Shown here: positions 46,509 through 58,321 of the stretch, piece after piece
How positions within the stretch are numbered: position 1 is the stretch's first letter
Layout of the letters: each line of letters opens with the position of its first letter
Source: an uncultured delta proteobacterium
GTDB taxonomy: Bacteria > Desulfobacterota > Desulfobulbia > Desulfobulbales > Desulfurivibrionaceae
DNA length: 64,000 nucleotides
NCBI GenBank assembly: GCA_903869265.1
Contig: CAIPYE010000017.1
Coordinates: 372,001 to 436,000, forward strand
Direction: 5' to 3'
Translations under genes and position numbers: made by a program
Notes under the pieces: model-generated
Told to the model about the DNA's origin: nothing
Seen by the model: only the letters and a program-made list of their open reading frames with translations
The model's database searches: none

Positions 46509-47409
46509 GGTGATTCGTCTCTATGATGCGGCCGCTGGCGGCCAGTTGTTGTAAAATGATCTGCGTGGTGTCCGGGTCCAGATTGAGGGCCTCGCTGACA
46601 TCGTTGGTAGTGCAGGGGCGTCTTTTCAGCATTTCAATAATTTCGTCTTCGGAAAGATTGCGGAATTTCTCCCGATCCCGGGTGGTGAAATCAACCAGAA
46701 TCTCCACCTCTCCAGGAAGCTGGCGGGCAACACCTTCCAGTTCCTCCCGGGTCAGCGGTTTGGCAAAGCTTTCCAGGGGCGGTCGGGCCACGGTGTTGAG
46801 CTGCACCTTGTCCGGCCTGATCTTTTTCACCGCCGCAACCAGGGCAGCGATGTCCTTCGGGCTGTCATTGATCTTACTGGCCAGGAGGATTTCAAGCCAG
46901 AATTTTCCGGAAAATTCCTTGCGAAAGGCAATAAGCCCTTCGATCAACTCGGACAGGGGCGAGCAGGCGGCCGGCCGGTTGATGCGGCGGTAGCTTTCAT
47001 CCCTGGCCGAATCCAGGGAGGGGATGACGATATCCGCTGCCATCAGGTCCTGGCGCACTTCCGGGAGAAAGAGCAGGGAGCCGTTGGTCAGGACCACCAC
47101 CGGCTTGTCGGACTTTTTCTTGAGGTAGCGGATTACCTGGCCGATGCCGCTGTGCAGGGTGGGCTCCCCGCTGGCGGTGATGGTGAAAACATCAAGGTGG
47201 GCCAGGAGTTCTCGGTCGGCAAGTACGGTGTCTATTTCCGCCAGCAGCTCGGGCAGCGGAATATACTCCTTGCGGGTACAGGTCAGGGTGGTGGTGGCGC
47301 CGATCTCGCAATATATGCAGTTGAAATTGCATATCTTGGGGGGGACGAGATCAATGCCTTGTGAAATTCCCAGACGGCGGGAATTGACCGGGCCAAATAC
47401 ATATTTCAT
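46477..47409 (-). CDS. Radical SAM protein with C-terminal winged-helix-like region
   Basis: A 310-residue protein with CNFNCIYC (about 27-34), SGEPTLH (about 81-87) and a C-terminal part (about 240-300) resembling a winged helix. It resembles the moaA/nifB-like group of small radical SAM enzymes. The role is unknown. It overlaps the RNase gene. Confidence 0.8.
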   Translation of the reverse strand: MKYVFGPVNSRRLGISQGIDLVPPKICNFNCIYCEIGATTTLTCTRKEYIPLPELLAEIDTVLADRELLAHLDVFTITASGEPTLHSGIGQVIRYLKKKSDKPVVVLTNGSLLFLPEVRQDLMAADIVIPSLDSARDESYRRINRPAACSPLSELIEGLIAFRKEFSGKFWLEILLASKINDSPKDIAALVAAVKKIRPDKVQLNTVARPPLESFAKPLTREELEGVARQLPGEVEILVDFTTRDREKFRNLSEDEIIEMLKRRPCTTNDVSEALNLDPDTTQIILQQLAASGRIIETNHHDKRYYQTNR

Positions 47410-47569
47410 GGGGTTTTACGGGTCCGAGGCGAAGCGGCTGAGGATAAAGGTCTGAGCGTCAAGGGTCGCAGGTCATTCCCTCCGCTGGTAGGGGATTTTT
47501 TCTTGTTTGGCAAGGTATAACAATCTGGGGCTCTTGGCAAGGCAAATTTGGCGGCAGGAGACTTTTGCC

Positions 47570-47597
47570 TTGACAGCAGGCGGCGTCCTGCTAGTAT
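47570..47597 (+). promoter_or_regulatory. Candidate sigma-70 promoter of ilvD
   Basis: TTGACA (47570-47575) and TAGTAT (47592-47597) are separated by 16 bases and lie 56 bases before the ilvD ATG at 47653. The -35 is perfect and the -10 is two changes from consensus. Confidence 0.55.
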
Positions 47598-47652
47598 TCT
47601 CAAGTTTTGATGAAAGTATGAAAAATTCGGGACAATTGACGGGAATCGACCT

Positions 47653-49341
47653 ATGAAAAAGATGCGCAGTGATGCATTACGCAAAGGGGTGGAGCGGGCG
47701 CCGCATCGTTCCCTGCTCAAGGCCATGGGCTATACCAACGAGGAGATACGGCGGCCTCTGGTCGGCATTGCGCATGCCCACAGTGAGATTGTTCCCGGCC
47801 ATATGCATCTTGACAAGATTGTGGAGGCGGTGAAAACCGGGATTCGCATTGCCGGGGGCACCCCCATTGCCTTCGGGACCATAGGGGTCTGCGATGGCCT
47901 GGCCATGAACCACAAGGGCATGAAGTATTCCCTGGCCAGCCGCGAGATCATCGCCGACTCGGTGGAGATCATGGCCATGGCCCATCCCTTTGACGCCATG
48001 GTGCTGATTCCCAACTGCGACAAAGCGACGCCCGGTATGCTCATGGCCATGCTGCGGGTCAATATCCCGGCCATCATGGTGAGCGGCGGGCCCATGCTCA
48101 CCGGGCGTTTCCGCGGCAAGGACGTGCATCTGGTCAGCGTGTTCGAAGGGGTTGGCCGGGTGAAGGGTGAGACCATGAGCGCGGAAGAACTGGACGAACT
48201 TGAAGACCATGCCTGCCCCGGCTGCGGCTCCTGCGCCGGGATGTTTACCGCCAATTCCATGAACTGCCTCACCGAGGCCATTGGCCTCGGGTTGCCGGGA
48301 AACGGCACCATTCCCGCAGTGGCTGCGGCCCGAATTCGGCTGGCCAAGGAGGCGGGCATGGCGGTGATGCACCTGCTGGCCGAAGACATCCGCCCTCGGG
48401 ATATCGCCACCCGTGCGGCCTTTGAAAACGCCATGGCCATTGACATGGCGTTGGGCTGTTCCACCAACACCGTCCTCCATGTGCCCGCCATCGCCAGGGA
48501 GGCAGGGGTGGATCTGCCCCTGGCCCTGTTCAACGAGGTAAGCGAGCGGGTACCCCATCTCTGTAGTCTGATTCCCGGCGGGCCGCACAGCCTGCAACAG
48601 TTGGACGAGGCTGGCGGAGTGCCGGCGGTGATGCGTGAACTGACCAACACCGAGGCAGGGCTTAATCTGGAGGTCATGACCGTTACCGGCAAGACCCTGT
48701 GCGAAAATCTGGAAAAGGTCCGGGTGCGGGATGCCGACATCATCCACCCCGTGGATGAACCGTACCACCCCTTTGGCGGCATCGCCGTGCTCTACGGCAA
48801 TCTGGCTCCGGACGGCTGCGTGGTCAAGCAGTCGGCGGTGGCTGAAGAGATGCTCAAGCACAGCGGTCCGGCCCGGGTGTTCGAATCCGAGGACGAGGCC
48901 CAGGCCGCCATCTTGGGCGGCAAGATCAAAGCCGGAGATGTGGTGGTCATCCGCTACTGCGGCCCCAAGGGCGGCCCCGGCATGCCGGAGATGCTCTCCC
49001 CGACCTCGGCCATTGTCGGCATGGGGCTTGGCAAGAGCGTGGCCCTGATAACCGACGGGCGTTTCAGCGGCGGAACCAAGGGGGCCTGTATCGGCCATGT
49101 CTCGCCGGAAGCGGCGGATGGCGGCCCCATTGCCTTTGTTGAGGAAGGCGACAAGATCGCCATTGATATCCGGCACAAGTCCATTGAGCTGGTCGTGGCG
49201 GAAGAGATTCTTCTTCAGCGTCAGAGCAATTGGCAGCCGCCTGCGCCTAAAATTACCACCGGCTACGTGGGCCGTTATGCCCGGATGGTGACCTCCGGCA
49301 GCACCGGCGCGGTTTTGAGAGATGATGCCTGCAATCGGTAG
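47653..49341 (+). CDS. ilvD: Dihydroxy-acid dehydratase
   Basis: The 562-residue enzyme performs the third common step of branched-chain amino acid synthesis. It has the iron-sulfur Cys set including CDK and the segment [17 protein letters not shown], and a C-terminal GFSGG-type region (RFSGGTKG). Length is usual. A good promoter lies upstream. lptD follows 39 bases downstream. Confidence 0.96.
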   Translation: MKKMRSDALRKGVERAPHRSLLKAMGYTNEEIRRPLVGIAHAHSEIVPGHMHLDKIVEAVKTGIRIAGGTPIAFGTIGVCDGLAMNHKGMKYSLASREIIADSVEIMAMAHPFDAMVLIPNCDKATPGMLMAMLRVNIPAIMVSGGPMLTGRFRGKDVHLVSVFEGVGRVKGETMSAEELDELEDHACPGCGSCAGMFTANSMNCLTEAIGLGLPGNGTIPAVAAARIRLAKEAGMAVMHLLAEDIRPRDIATRAAFENAMAIDMALGCSTNTVLHVPAIAREAGVDLPLALFNEVSERVPHLCSLIPGGPHSLQQLDEAGGVPAVMRELTNTEAGLNLEVMTVTGKTLCENLEKVRVRDADIIHPVDEPYHPFGGIAVLYGNLAPDGCVVKQSAVAEEMLKHSGPARVFESEDEAQAAILGGKIKAGDVVVIRYCGPKGGPGMPEMLSPTSAIVGMGLGKSVALITDGRFSGGTKGACIGHVSPEAADGGPIAFVEEGDKIAIDIRHKSIELVVAEEILLQRQSNWQPPAPKITTGYVGRYARMVTSGSTGAVLRDDACNR

Positions 49342-49380
49342 GCGCTTGCAGGTAAGGGCAGATTGTCCGGCGGGGAAGAA

Positions 49381-51711
49381 ATGGCAGACAAACGGATAAC
49401 TCCAGGCGGCGGCCTGTGCATCGTGGTGACCTTGGCCGCCCTTGTCGGTCTTGGCCCTGCTCCGGCTTCGGCCAAGCCCATTCCTTGGGAAATCACGGCG
49501 GACAGCATGGTCCATCTCAACGACCCGGACAGTATTCTGGCCGAGGGCAATGTCGTCGTGATCCGGCCCAAGGGGCAGGGGCCCGGCGGGATGTTCATCA
49601 GGGCGGACTGGGCCCGTTATGATAAGCAACGCGGTACGATCAAGGCCCGGGGCAACGTCTACATCCTTTCGGACGCAGACGAGATTACCGCCAACAGCGC
49701 GGATATGAATCTTGAGACCGAGACCGGCACCTTTACCGATTCCACTATTTTCATGGCCGAAACCCACATGTATGTCACCGGGGAAGAGGTCGAGAAAACA
49801 GGGGAGTTTAGCTATACCTTGAAAAAAGGGTGGGCCACCGCCTGCAAACCCGAAGAGGGCAAGAGCACCCCCTGGTCGTTTACCAGCACCACGACCAAAC
49901 TCACCGTGGACGGCATGGCCCAGATGACCAACGCCGTCTTCCATGTAAAAGATACGCCCCTGGCCTACACCCCATATTTCACCTTTCCCGCCAAGACCAA
50001 ACGTGAAACCGGGGTGCTTTACCCGGAATGGTCGAACTCCAGCCGGAGCGGGTTCGGCTTCATGGTGCCTGTTTTTCTCAATGTCTCTCCCAGCACGGAT
50101 ATCACCTTGTATCCCGGTTATCTCTCCAAGAGAGGCGTCCAATATGGCGGCGAGTTCCGTTATGTGAAAGGGCCTGAGTCCTATGGCACGTTCATGCTCA
50201 GTTATATGCACGATGATCTTAAGGACGGCGCGGATATAACTGAGGAATATAAGCAGGACGGACTTATCCGGCGAGAGGCCAGCCGTTACTGGCTTCGGGG
50301 CAAGGCCAACCATGATTTCGGCGACCATCTGACCGGCAGGATTGACCTTGATCTTGTTTCCGATCAGGATTATCTGCAGGAATTCAAGGAAGGCTCCTTT
50401 GGCTCTACAGCGAGCAGGCTCCTGTTTCTTGATGAATTTGGCCGGGACTTGCAGGAGGAAACCATTGTTGAGCGGGAGTCTTCCTTTCAGCTGATCAAAT
50501 CCTGGTCCAACATGCTTGCCAGCGGTGAAGTGCGGACCAGGCAGAATACGGCCAATGACATCCGCCTGGTGGGGGGGGAGCAAGTCTTTTTGCCCCGGCC
50601 GGTCAGCCCCTTGCAGACGCTGCCCCGGCTTGATTTCACTGGACGCATACCCATCAGCGGCACACGGATGAGCACGGCCTGGGATTCGGAGTACGTCAAT
50701 TACTGGCGCGCAGATGGGATCGGCGGTCAGCGGTTGGATCTGCACCCCAAGCTGATCACCTTTCTGCCCCGGGGCGGATGGCTCGAGGGCAAGGTCAGCG
50801 GCGGGGCGCGGGAGACTGCCTATCAGGTTGAGTCCTACGGAGATTCCTCCTGGGACAAAAATAGTTTTCAGGACCGGCAGGCCTACGATTTTACCGGCAA
50901 CATGGCGACCGTCTTCCTGCGTGATTTTGATCTGGGAAATAGCGGCTGGTTGGAGCATATGGTGCGGCCAAACCTCTTGTATGAATATATAACAAGAACC
51001 CAGGAACTGCCAAATTTTACTGAAAACCCAATCCCTGATGACACACCAGGGTATTTCGACAGCGTGGATCGTCTGGAGAGAAGAAACTGGCTGACCTGGC
51101 AGCTCAATAATTATTTTGAAGCCGGCGGCACCACGGAGCGTGGTGGGTTCTGGAACCGCAATCTTGCTTTGTTCAAGATTCTGCAGACCTATGACCTGCG
51201 GCAGAAAAATCCGGAAAGTTTGGGCTTGCCAGAGGAAGGCAAGCGGTATGACTGGTCCGATCTCAGGTTTGAGACGACGGTGTATCCGGTGCCAAACTGG
51301 GCGCTGGGCTATCAGACCAACGAGAGCATGTACGGGAAAGGCGTGACCCGGTATGAGTTGCTCAATCAGTACACTCTTGCCGGCGAGCATACTATTGGCC
51401 TCAATTACCGGTATCTGAAAGACAGCGGCATGGTCGCCCCCTATTTTTACACCGATCTCGGCGAGTCGACCCATGACCTGATCGGCTCGGTGGGAACGCG
51501 TTTGACCGAAACGCTCACCGCCTCCTACTATCTGGTCAAGTCATTTTCCACGAGCCACACGGTGGAATCCCAAGCTCGCCTGATCTACCAACCTGCGTGT
51601 TGGATGATGGAACTGGAGGCAAGCACGAGTGTCGATGACAACCGAGTCATGCTCATTTTCTCCCTTGATGGTGTTGGCCGCGTTGCCCGCATGGGCAAGG
51701 GAAATCTCTGA
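49381..51711 (+). CDS. lptD: LPS assembly outer-membrane protein LptD
   Basis: The 776-residue protein has a signal peptide (LCIVVTLAALVGLGPAPASA), an N-terminal OstA/LptA-like domain (WEITADSMVHL through ITANSADMNLE) and a long C-terminal beta-barrel with many aromatic beta strands. It inserts LPS into the outer leaflet. ATG 49381 is preferred over an in-frame TTG at 49363. Confidence 0.9.
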   Translation: MADKRITPGGGLCIVVTLAALVGLGPAPASAKPIPWEITADSMVHLNDPDSILAEGNVVVIRPKGQGPGGMFIRADWARYDKQRGTIKARGNVYILSDADEITANSADMNLETETGTFTDSTIFMAETHMYVTGEEVEKTGEFSYTLKKGWATACKPEEGKSTPWSFTSTTTKLTVDGMAQMTNAVFHVKDTPLAYTPYFTFPAKTKRETGVLYPEWSNSSRSGFGFMVPVFLNVSPSTDITLYPGYLSKRGVQYGGEFRYVKGPESYGTFMLSYMHDDLKDGADITEEYKQDGLIRREASRYWLRGKANHDFGDHLTGRIDLDLVSDQDYLQEFKEGSFGSTASRLLFLDEFGRDLQEETIVERESSFQLIKSWSNMLASGEVRTRQNTANDIRLVGGEQVFLPRPVSPLQTLPRLDFTGRIPISGTRMSTAWDSEYVNYWRADGIGGQRLDLHPKLITFLPRGGWLEGKVSGGARETAYQVESYGDSSWDKNSFQDRQAYDFTGNMATVFLRDFDLGNSGWLEHMVRPNLLYEYITRTQELPNFTENPIPDDTPGYFDSVDRLERRNWLTWQLNNYFEAGGTTERGGFWNRNLALFKILQTYDLRQKNPESLGLPEEGKRYDWSDLRFETTVYPVPNWALGYQTNESMYGKGVTRYELLNQYTLAGEHTIGLNYRYLKDSGMVAPYFYTDLGESTHDLIGSVGTRLTETLTASYYLVKSFSTSHTVESQARLIYQPACWMMELEASTSVDDNRVMLIFSLDGVGRVARMGKGNL

Positions 51712-51753
51712 TTTCCTGATCCGAAAAGCAGGGGAACTCAGGGCGGCGATGGC

Positions 51754-52716
51754 ATGACCACGGCATATTACGACATCTTCAACGGCGATGCGGACGGCAT
51801 CTGTGCCCTGCACCAGCTCCGTTTGGCAGAGCCCCGGGAGGCCACGCTGGTGACCGGGGTTAAACGGGATATCCGGCTGCTTGACCAGGTGGCCTCGGTG
51901 CGGGGGGCTGAACTCACCGTGCTGGATATCTCCCTGGACAGCAACAGAACTGTCTTGCTGCAACTGCTTGAGTCCTGCCGGGTTTTTTATGTGGATCACC
52001 ATTACGCCGGTGATCTTCCGCCCAGCCCCAATCTGATCGCCCATCTTGATCCCAGCCCCGAGGTCTGTACCTCCCTCATTGTCGATGTCCTGCTGGGTGG
52101 TCGTTTTCGGGGTTGGGGTGTGGCTGCTGCCTTTGGCGACAATCTGCACGATTCTGCGCGCAAGGTCGCCGTCACTCTCGCGTTGACCGAACCCCAGGTG
52201 GAGCGATTGCGGGAACTGGGCGAGTTGATGAACTACAACGGCTACGGGCAGACAGTGGCTGATCTGCACGTGCCGCCCCAGGAGCTGTATGCGGCGGTAA
52301 AGCCCTATGCCGATCCCTTGGTTTTTTGCGAAGAGAGCCAGATTCTCGCCCTATTGCGCCAGGGGTTTGCCGATGATCTGCGCCGGGCCAAGGCGGTGAC
52401 ACCCTTGCGGGAAACGATCAAGGGCCGGATTTTCGCCTTTCCTGCGGAAAAATGGGCCAACCGGATAGCCGGGGCATTCAGCAATGAAAAGGCCAGGGAA
52501 AGGGTGGATGCGGCCCACGCCCTGCTGGTGGACAATGGCGACACCACCTTTATGGTCAGTGTGCGTGCGCCCCTTTCCCGGCGTGTTGGGGCCGACAACC
52601 TGTGCCGCGCTTTTCCCACTGGTGGCGGCAGGGCGGCGGCAGCCGGGATCAATGCCCTGCCCGGAGGGCAGGTTGAGGATTTTTTACAGAAATTTTTCGA
52701 GGTGTTTTCTCCATGA
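51754..52716 (+). CDS. DHH-family phosphoesterase
   Basis: The 320-residue protein has the DHH-type metal site, IFNGDADGICALHQ and YVDHHYAGD, and a C-terminal DHHA1-like GGGRAAAAG segment. Members split nanoRNA, cyclic dinucleotides or polyphosphate. It lies in a plus-strand run between lptD and mltB and overlaps the latter by four bases. Confidence 0.85.
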   Translation: MTTAYYDIFNGDADGICALHQLRLAEPREATLVTGVKRDIRLLDQVASVRGAELTVLDISLDSNRTVLLQLLESCRVFYVDHHYAGDLPPSPNLIAHLDPSPEVCTSLIVDVLLGGRFRGWGVAAAFGDNLHDSARKVAVTLALTEPQVERLRELGELMNYNGYGQTVADLHVPPQELYAAVKPYADPLVFCEESQILALLRQGFADDLRRAKAVTPLRETIKGRIFAFPAEKWANRIAGAFSNEKARERVDAAHALLVDNGDTTFMVSVRAPLSRRVGADNLCRAFPTGGGRAAAAGINALPGGQVEDFLQKFFEVFSP

Positions 52717-53813
52717 AGTTTATGTCCCATAGAGCCGTTGTCGTTGTGTCTCTTATTCTGTCCTGTGGCGTTGTCTCCTGTGGTCCGCCGAGTCTGGTCG
52801 GAACCGGTCCCGGTGCTGGAGAGCCGCCGTTGGCCGCCAAACCGACGCCGCCTGCCGAGCCATCGCCGCCACCCGCCGTGCGGGCTGAGGAAGGACAGGC
52901 TATTGATCTTACCAGCCCGCGCTATCAGGAGTTGTTCCAGGAACTGGTGTCGCGGCACGGTTTCAGCCAGGAAGAACTGGACCACCTTTTTGTCGGGCTC
53001 ACCATCAAGAAACGGGTGCTGGAGCTCATGGACACCCAGTGGGAGGCCAAGCCCTATTTCGCTTACGCTCCCCGGTTTATTACCCCGCAGATGATTGAGC
53101 AGGGCAAGCGGCTTCTCTGCGAGCACCGCGAGGTTCTGGACCGAATTGAAAACGAGCTGGGGGTCGAGCGGGAGGTTGTCGTGGCCATCTGGGGGATCGA
53201 AACCCAGTTTGGCACGCATAAAGGGGCCTTCAGCATCTTTCAGACCCTTAACACCATGTTTGACGCCTATCCTCGCCGGAGTAAATTCTATCGGGAGCAG
53301 TTGATCGAATACCTCCTGCTCTGCCGGGAAAACGGGGTTGATCCGCTGACGATCACCGGCTCCTACGGCGGGGCCTTTGGTCAGACCCAATTCATCCCCT
53401 CAAGTTTCCGCCTCTATGCCGTGGATTTTGACGGGGACGGCCGCCGCGATGTCTGGGAATCGGTGCCCGATGTCCTGGCCAGTATTGCCAATTATCTCCA
53501 CAGGTTCGGCTGGACCTTCAATGCTCCGATCTACCAAGAAATCGGCAAGAAGTTGAAGGGGAATAAGCTGGAAAAGGCCTATGCCCAAGGGCGGAAAGGT
53601 TTTGTTTCCCGCGCGGAGGTAAAGAAGATTCAGGATGTTGACCTGCCGCAATCTCCGGAAGACAAGGATCTCACCATTGTCGGCCTTGAGCTGCGCAACG
53701 GCACCATGCGGTACGTGGCCGGGTACCCGAACTTCCAGGCCATCACCAAGTGGAACAACTCCAACCGCTACGCCATGGTCGTCGCTGAACTGGCGGAAAA
53801 AATGAAGGAGTAG
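52713..53813 (+). CDS. Lytic murein transglycosylase, MltB family lipoprotein
   Basis: The 366-residue protein has a lipoprotein signal (VVSCG near residues 21-25), a Pro-rich linker and an MltB-type domain with catalytic Glu in WGIETQFGTHKG, then YGGAFGQTQFIPSSF. It cleaves peptidoglycan glycan strands. It overlaps the DHH gene. Confidence 0.9.
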   Translation: MKFMSHRAVVVVSLILSCGVVSCGPPSLVGTGPGAGEPPLAAKPTPPAEPSPPPAVRAEEGQAIDLTSPRYQELFQELVSRHGFSQEELDHLFVGLTIKKRVLELMDTQWEAKPYFAYAPRFITPQMIEQGKRLLCEHREVLDRIENELGVEREVVVAIWGIETQFGTHKGAFSIFQTLNTMFDAYPRRSKFYREQLIEYLLLCRENGVDPLTITGSYGGAFGQTQFIPSSFRLYAVDFDGDGRRDVWESVPDVLASIANYLHRFGWTFNAPIYQEIGKKLKGNKLEKAYAQGRKGFVSRAEVKKIQDVDLPQSPEDKDLTIVGLELRNGTMRYVAGYPNFQAITKWNNSNRYAMVVAELAEKMKE

Positions 53814-53848
53814 CGGGGGTTGTCCCTCCGCTCCCTGTTGTCCCCGCC

Positions 53849-54513
53849 CTATCGCTTAAAATACCGCTCGGTTTCCGCCTTGACCACCTGGGAGAGCAGC
53901 AACAAGCCGACAATGTTGGGGATGGCCATCATTCCGTTCATCAGGTCGGAAAAATTCCAGACGAATTCCAGTTTCATCATCGCCCCCACAATCACCACCG
54001 CGACAAAGACCACCCGATAGGGGGCAATGGCGCGGCGGCCTGTCAGATATTCGATGGCCTTTTCCCCTGGCTGCGGCAGGAGTAAAGGCATGGGTGAAAA
54101 TCAGCGTCAAGGCATGGGGCCGCCGCGCATGCCGTGTTCGCCTTTTTCCCGGGACTTCACGGCCAGTACCGCTTCCGCGTATTTGGTGGCCATGCCGACC
54201 AACCCGGGCATCCACATCCAGAACACCGCCCCCGACCCGCCTACGCTGATGGCGGTCGCAACCCCGACAATGTTGCCGATCCCCACCGTGACGGCGAGCG
54301 CGGTCATCAGCGCGGCAAAATGGCTGATGTCGCCGTCGTCGGCGTGCTCTTTGTGCCAGATCAGGCGCAGGGCGTGGGGCAGGGCGCGAAACTGCATGCC
54401 GCGCAGGATTATGGTCAGGTACAGGCCGATTCCCCACCAGCAGGGCGAGCATGGGCGGCCCCCCAAACCCAGCCGGAGAGGGTGGCAATCAACAGCTCGA
54501 TGGAATCCATGGA
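53849..54513 (-). pseudogene. Sodium:alanine symporter (AGCS) remnant
   Basis: Pieces in different frames resemble one AGCS symporter. They are [17 protein letters not shown] at the N-terminus, a block ending [15 protein letters not shown], and a C-terminal block with VVKAETERYFKR. The pieces total about 220 residues against about 450 for an intact protein, with a frameshift near 54462 and the middle missing. It is a decayed gene. Confidence 0.75.
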
Positions 54514-54602
54514 TGCGCGCCTTATGTGCAATGGTTTTGGGAGAGACGTGAGTTTGCCCGGTCAAAATACCTGAAAAGGAGCGGGAAGCACCAACAAAAA
54601 AA

Positions 54603-54624
54603 GGAGCCGGGTTTCCCCGGCTCC
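54603..54624 (-). terminator. Strong intrinsic terminator
   Basis: GGAGCCGGG (54603-54611) pairs with CCCGGCTCC (54616-54624) around a TTTC loop, with an A-run before and a T-run after, so it can end transcription in both directions. It lies between acs (minus strand, ending at 54654) and the AGCS remnant. Confidence 0.85.
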
Positions 54625-54653
54625 TTTTTTTGTGATGTTATGAAGGGAATCGC

Positions 54654-56645
<1,992 letters not shown>

Positions 56646-57042
56646 TAGTACCTCCGAAATTTTCTAAGGCCGGGGATATAGGGATATATACCTAAGTGGG
56701 TAGGAATATATAACGAGTGTCCGCGACAATTGCCACATTTTTTTTATAACTATCCAGCACCACCACATCTGCTTCGCAGTCTCGCTGTGCTCGCTTAGCT
56801 GTCATCGGCCTGCTCATGTGCGAGAGCACACTTCGCAGGCCTCTTCGCGCACCTGTGGCAGCAGCGAAGCGGCGCTGCTGGACAGTTGCATTCTTTAGCC
56901 ATCATGGGGGTCGGTCCGCACTTGCAAAAGACCGGACTGGGCAGGGAAATGGGTCTCTTGAATTGTGTTTCGCCCGGTGCATTTCGGGAGATTTTCTGTT
57001 AAGGTTCTACGCGTTCAGACACCATGAGGAGGCGCGGAGCGG
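56646..57042. promoter_or_regulatory. Divergent region between acs and mltA with palindrome and hairpin
   Basis: The 397 bases have an imperfect palindrome, TATATACCTA...TAGGAATATATA (about 56684-56712), about 40-70 bases upstream of the acs start, which could be an operator. Further right, GGCCTGC (56807-56813) pairs with GCAGGCC (56835-56841) around an inner GTGC/GCAC stem with GAGA loop; this strong hairpin is not explained. No coding gene was found. Confidence 0.45.
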
Positions 57043-58236
57043 ATGCGGACCTTGGCGGAAACAATACGGATTTTTTTCGGCCTGATTATCCTGGGATGCG
57101 GGTTGGTCACAGCCTTGCCTGGGCCGGTGGCTGCCCAATGCGAACAGGCTGCCACCGCGCCCCTCGAGGCGGATATGCCATTGCTCGAAGATGACCTGGG
57201 GTATGACTCCTTGGCCCCGGCCATTGACCGGAGCGTGCATTATCTTAAGCAGCTTCCCGCAGAAAAGGGGTTTGTCCTCTGCGGGCAGGAGTATCCTGTT
57301 AGCTGGCTCATCGAATCCCTGCTTGCCTTCAAACGGATCATTGAGGAGAAACCCTCATCCCAGACCCTGACCGCAACTCTAAAAAAACAGTTCACCCTGT
57401 GCCAGGCAAGGGGCAGTGGCGCGGGTCAGCGGATGTTTCTCACCGGGTATTTCGAGCCGTTTTTCAAGGCCAGCCTGACGAGAACAGCCACCTATCGCTA
57501 CCCATTATACCGCAAGCCCCCGGATCTGGTTTCGCTTCCTGGCGGGAAAGGGAGGGAGAAGAAAACAGGCAGGATGGAAAACGGCAGCCTGGTCCCCTAT
57601 CCCACCCGGGCCGAGATCGAGAAAGGCCAGCTGTTGACCGGGCAGGAGTTGGTCTATCTCGCTGATCCAGTGGATGCTTTTATCCTTCATGTGCAAGGGT
57701 CCGGCCAGTTACAGCTTGCGGATGGTTCGCTGCGGCGGGTGCAGTTCGCCGCGAAAAACGGGCAGGAGTACCGCAGCATCGGGCGATTGCTGGTGGAAAA
57801 AGGCGTCATGCGCCGGGAAGAGGCGACCATGCCGAAGATCGTTCGCTATCTCAAGGAACACCCCGAGGAGCAGGAGGCTGTCCTGCATTATAACGATTCC
57901 TTTGTCTTTTTCCGGTGGGGGGATGATACCGCAGTCGGCCCTATGGGTTGCCTGGGCGAATCCCTTACCCCGGGTCGGTCTGTGGCCTTGGACCAGGACT
58001 GCTTTCCGCCGGGGGGTCTTGCTTTTTTGAAAACGCGCAAGCCAAGAGTCAATGCAGCCGGGGAGATCGTCGGTTGGGAACCCTTGGCTCGTTTCGTGGT
58101 GAACCAGGATTCCGGTTCCGCCATCACCGGTCCTGGGCGGCTGGACCTGTTCTGGGGTGCGGGAGCTTATGCCGAGGTGGCGGCGGGCAACATGAAACAT
58201 CCCGGTGTGTTGTATTTTCTGGTGAAAAAGAAATAG
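57043..58236 (+). CDS. mltA: Membrane-bound lytic transglycosylase A
   Basis: The 397-residue protein has an N-terminal signal-like helix (FFGLIILGCGLVTALPGPVA) and the MltA pattern: FLTGYFEPFF, VDAFILHVQGSG, FAAKNGQEYRSIG and RFVVNQDSGSAITGPGRLD with catalytic Asp. It lyses glycan strands in the periplasm. It stands alone after the acs divergent region. Confidence 0.92.
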   Translation: MRTLAETIRIFFGLIILGCGLVTALPGPVAAQCEQAATAPLEADMPLLEDDLGYDSLAPAIDRSVHYLKQLPAEKGFVLCGQEYPVSWLIESLLAFKRIIEEKPSSQTLTATLKKQFTLCQARGSGAGQRMFLTGYFEPFFKASLTRTATYRYPLYRKPPDLVSLPGGKGREKKTGRMENGSLVPYPTRAEIEKGQLLTGQELVYLADPVDAFILHVQGSGQLQLADGSLRRVQFAAKNGQEYRSIGRLLVEKGVMRREEATMPKIVRYLKEHPEEQEAVLHYNDSFVFFRWGDDTAVGPMGCLGESLTPGRSVALDQDCFPPGGLAFLKTRKPRVNAAGEIVGWEPLARFVVNQDSGSAITGPGRLDLFWGAGAYAEVAAGNMKHPGVLYFLVKKK

Positions 58237-58321
58237 TTGTCAGAATCCGGCCCCTTCTTATACAATCCTAGCAGGGCATCGGGCTAAGCAGGCGACGGAA
58301 GATGTTGGAGAGGGGACACCC

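Noticed and set aside
47677-51474. Very long minus-strand open frame of more than 1200 codons
   Set aside because: It is antisense to ilvD and lptD, both of which have full family motifs; its length comes from high GC content.
56816-57085. Small plus-strand open frame in the acs-mltA intergenic region
   Set aside because: It spans the hairpin, has no ribosome site and overlaps the mltA start.
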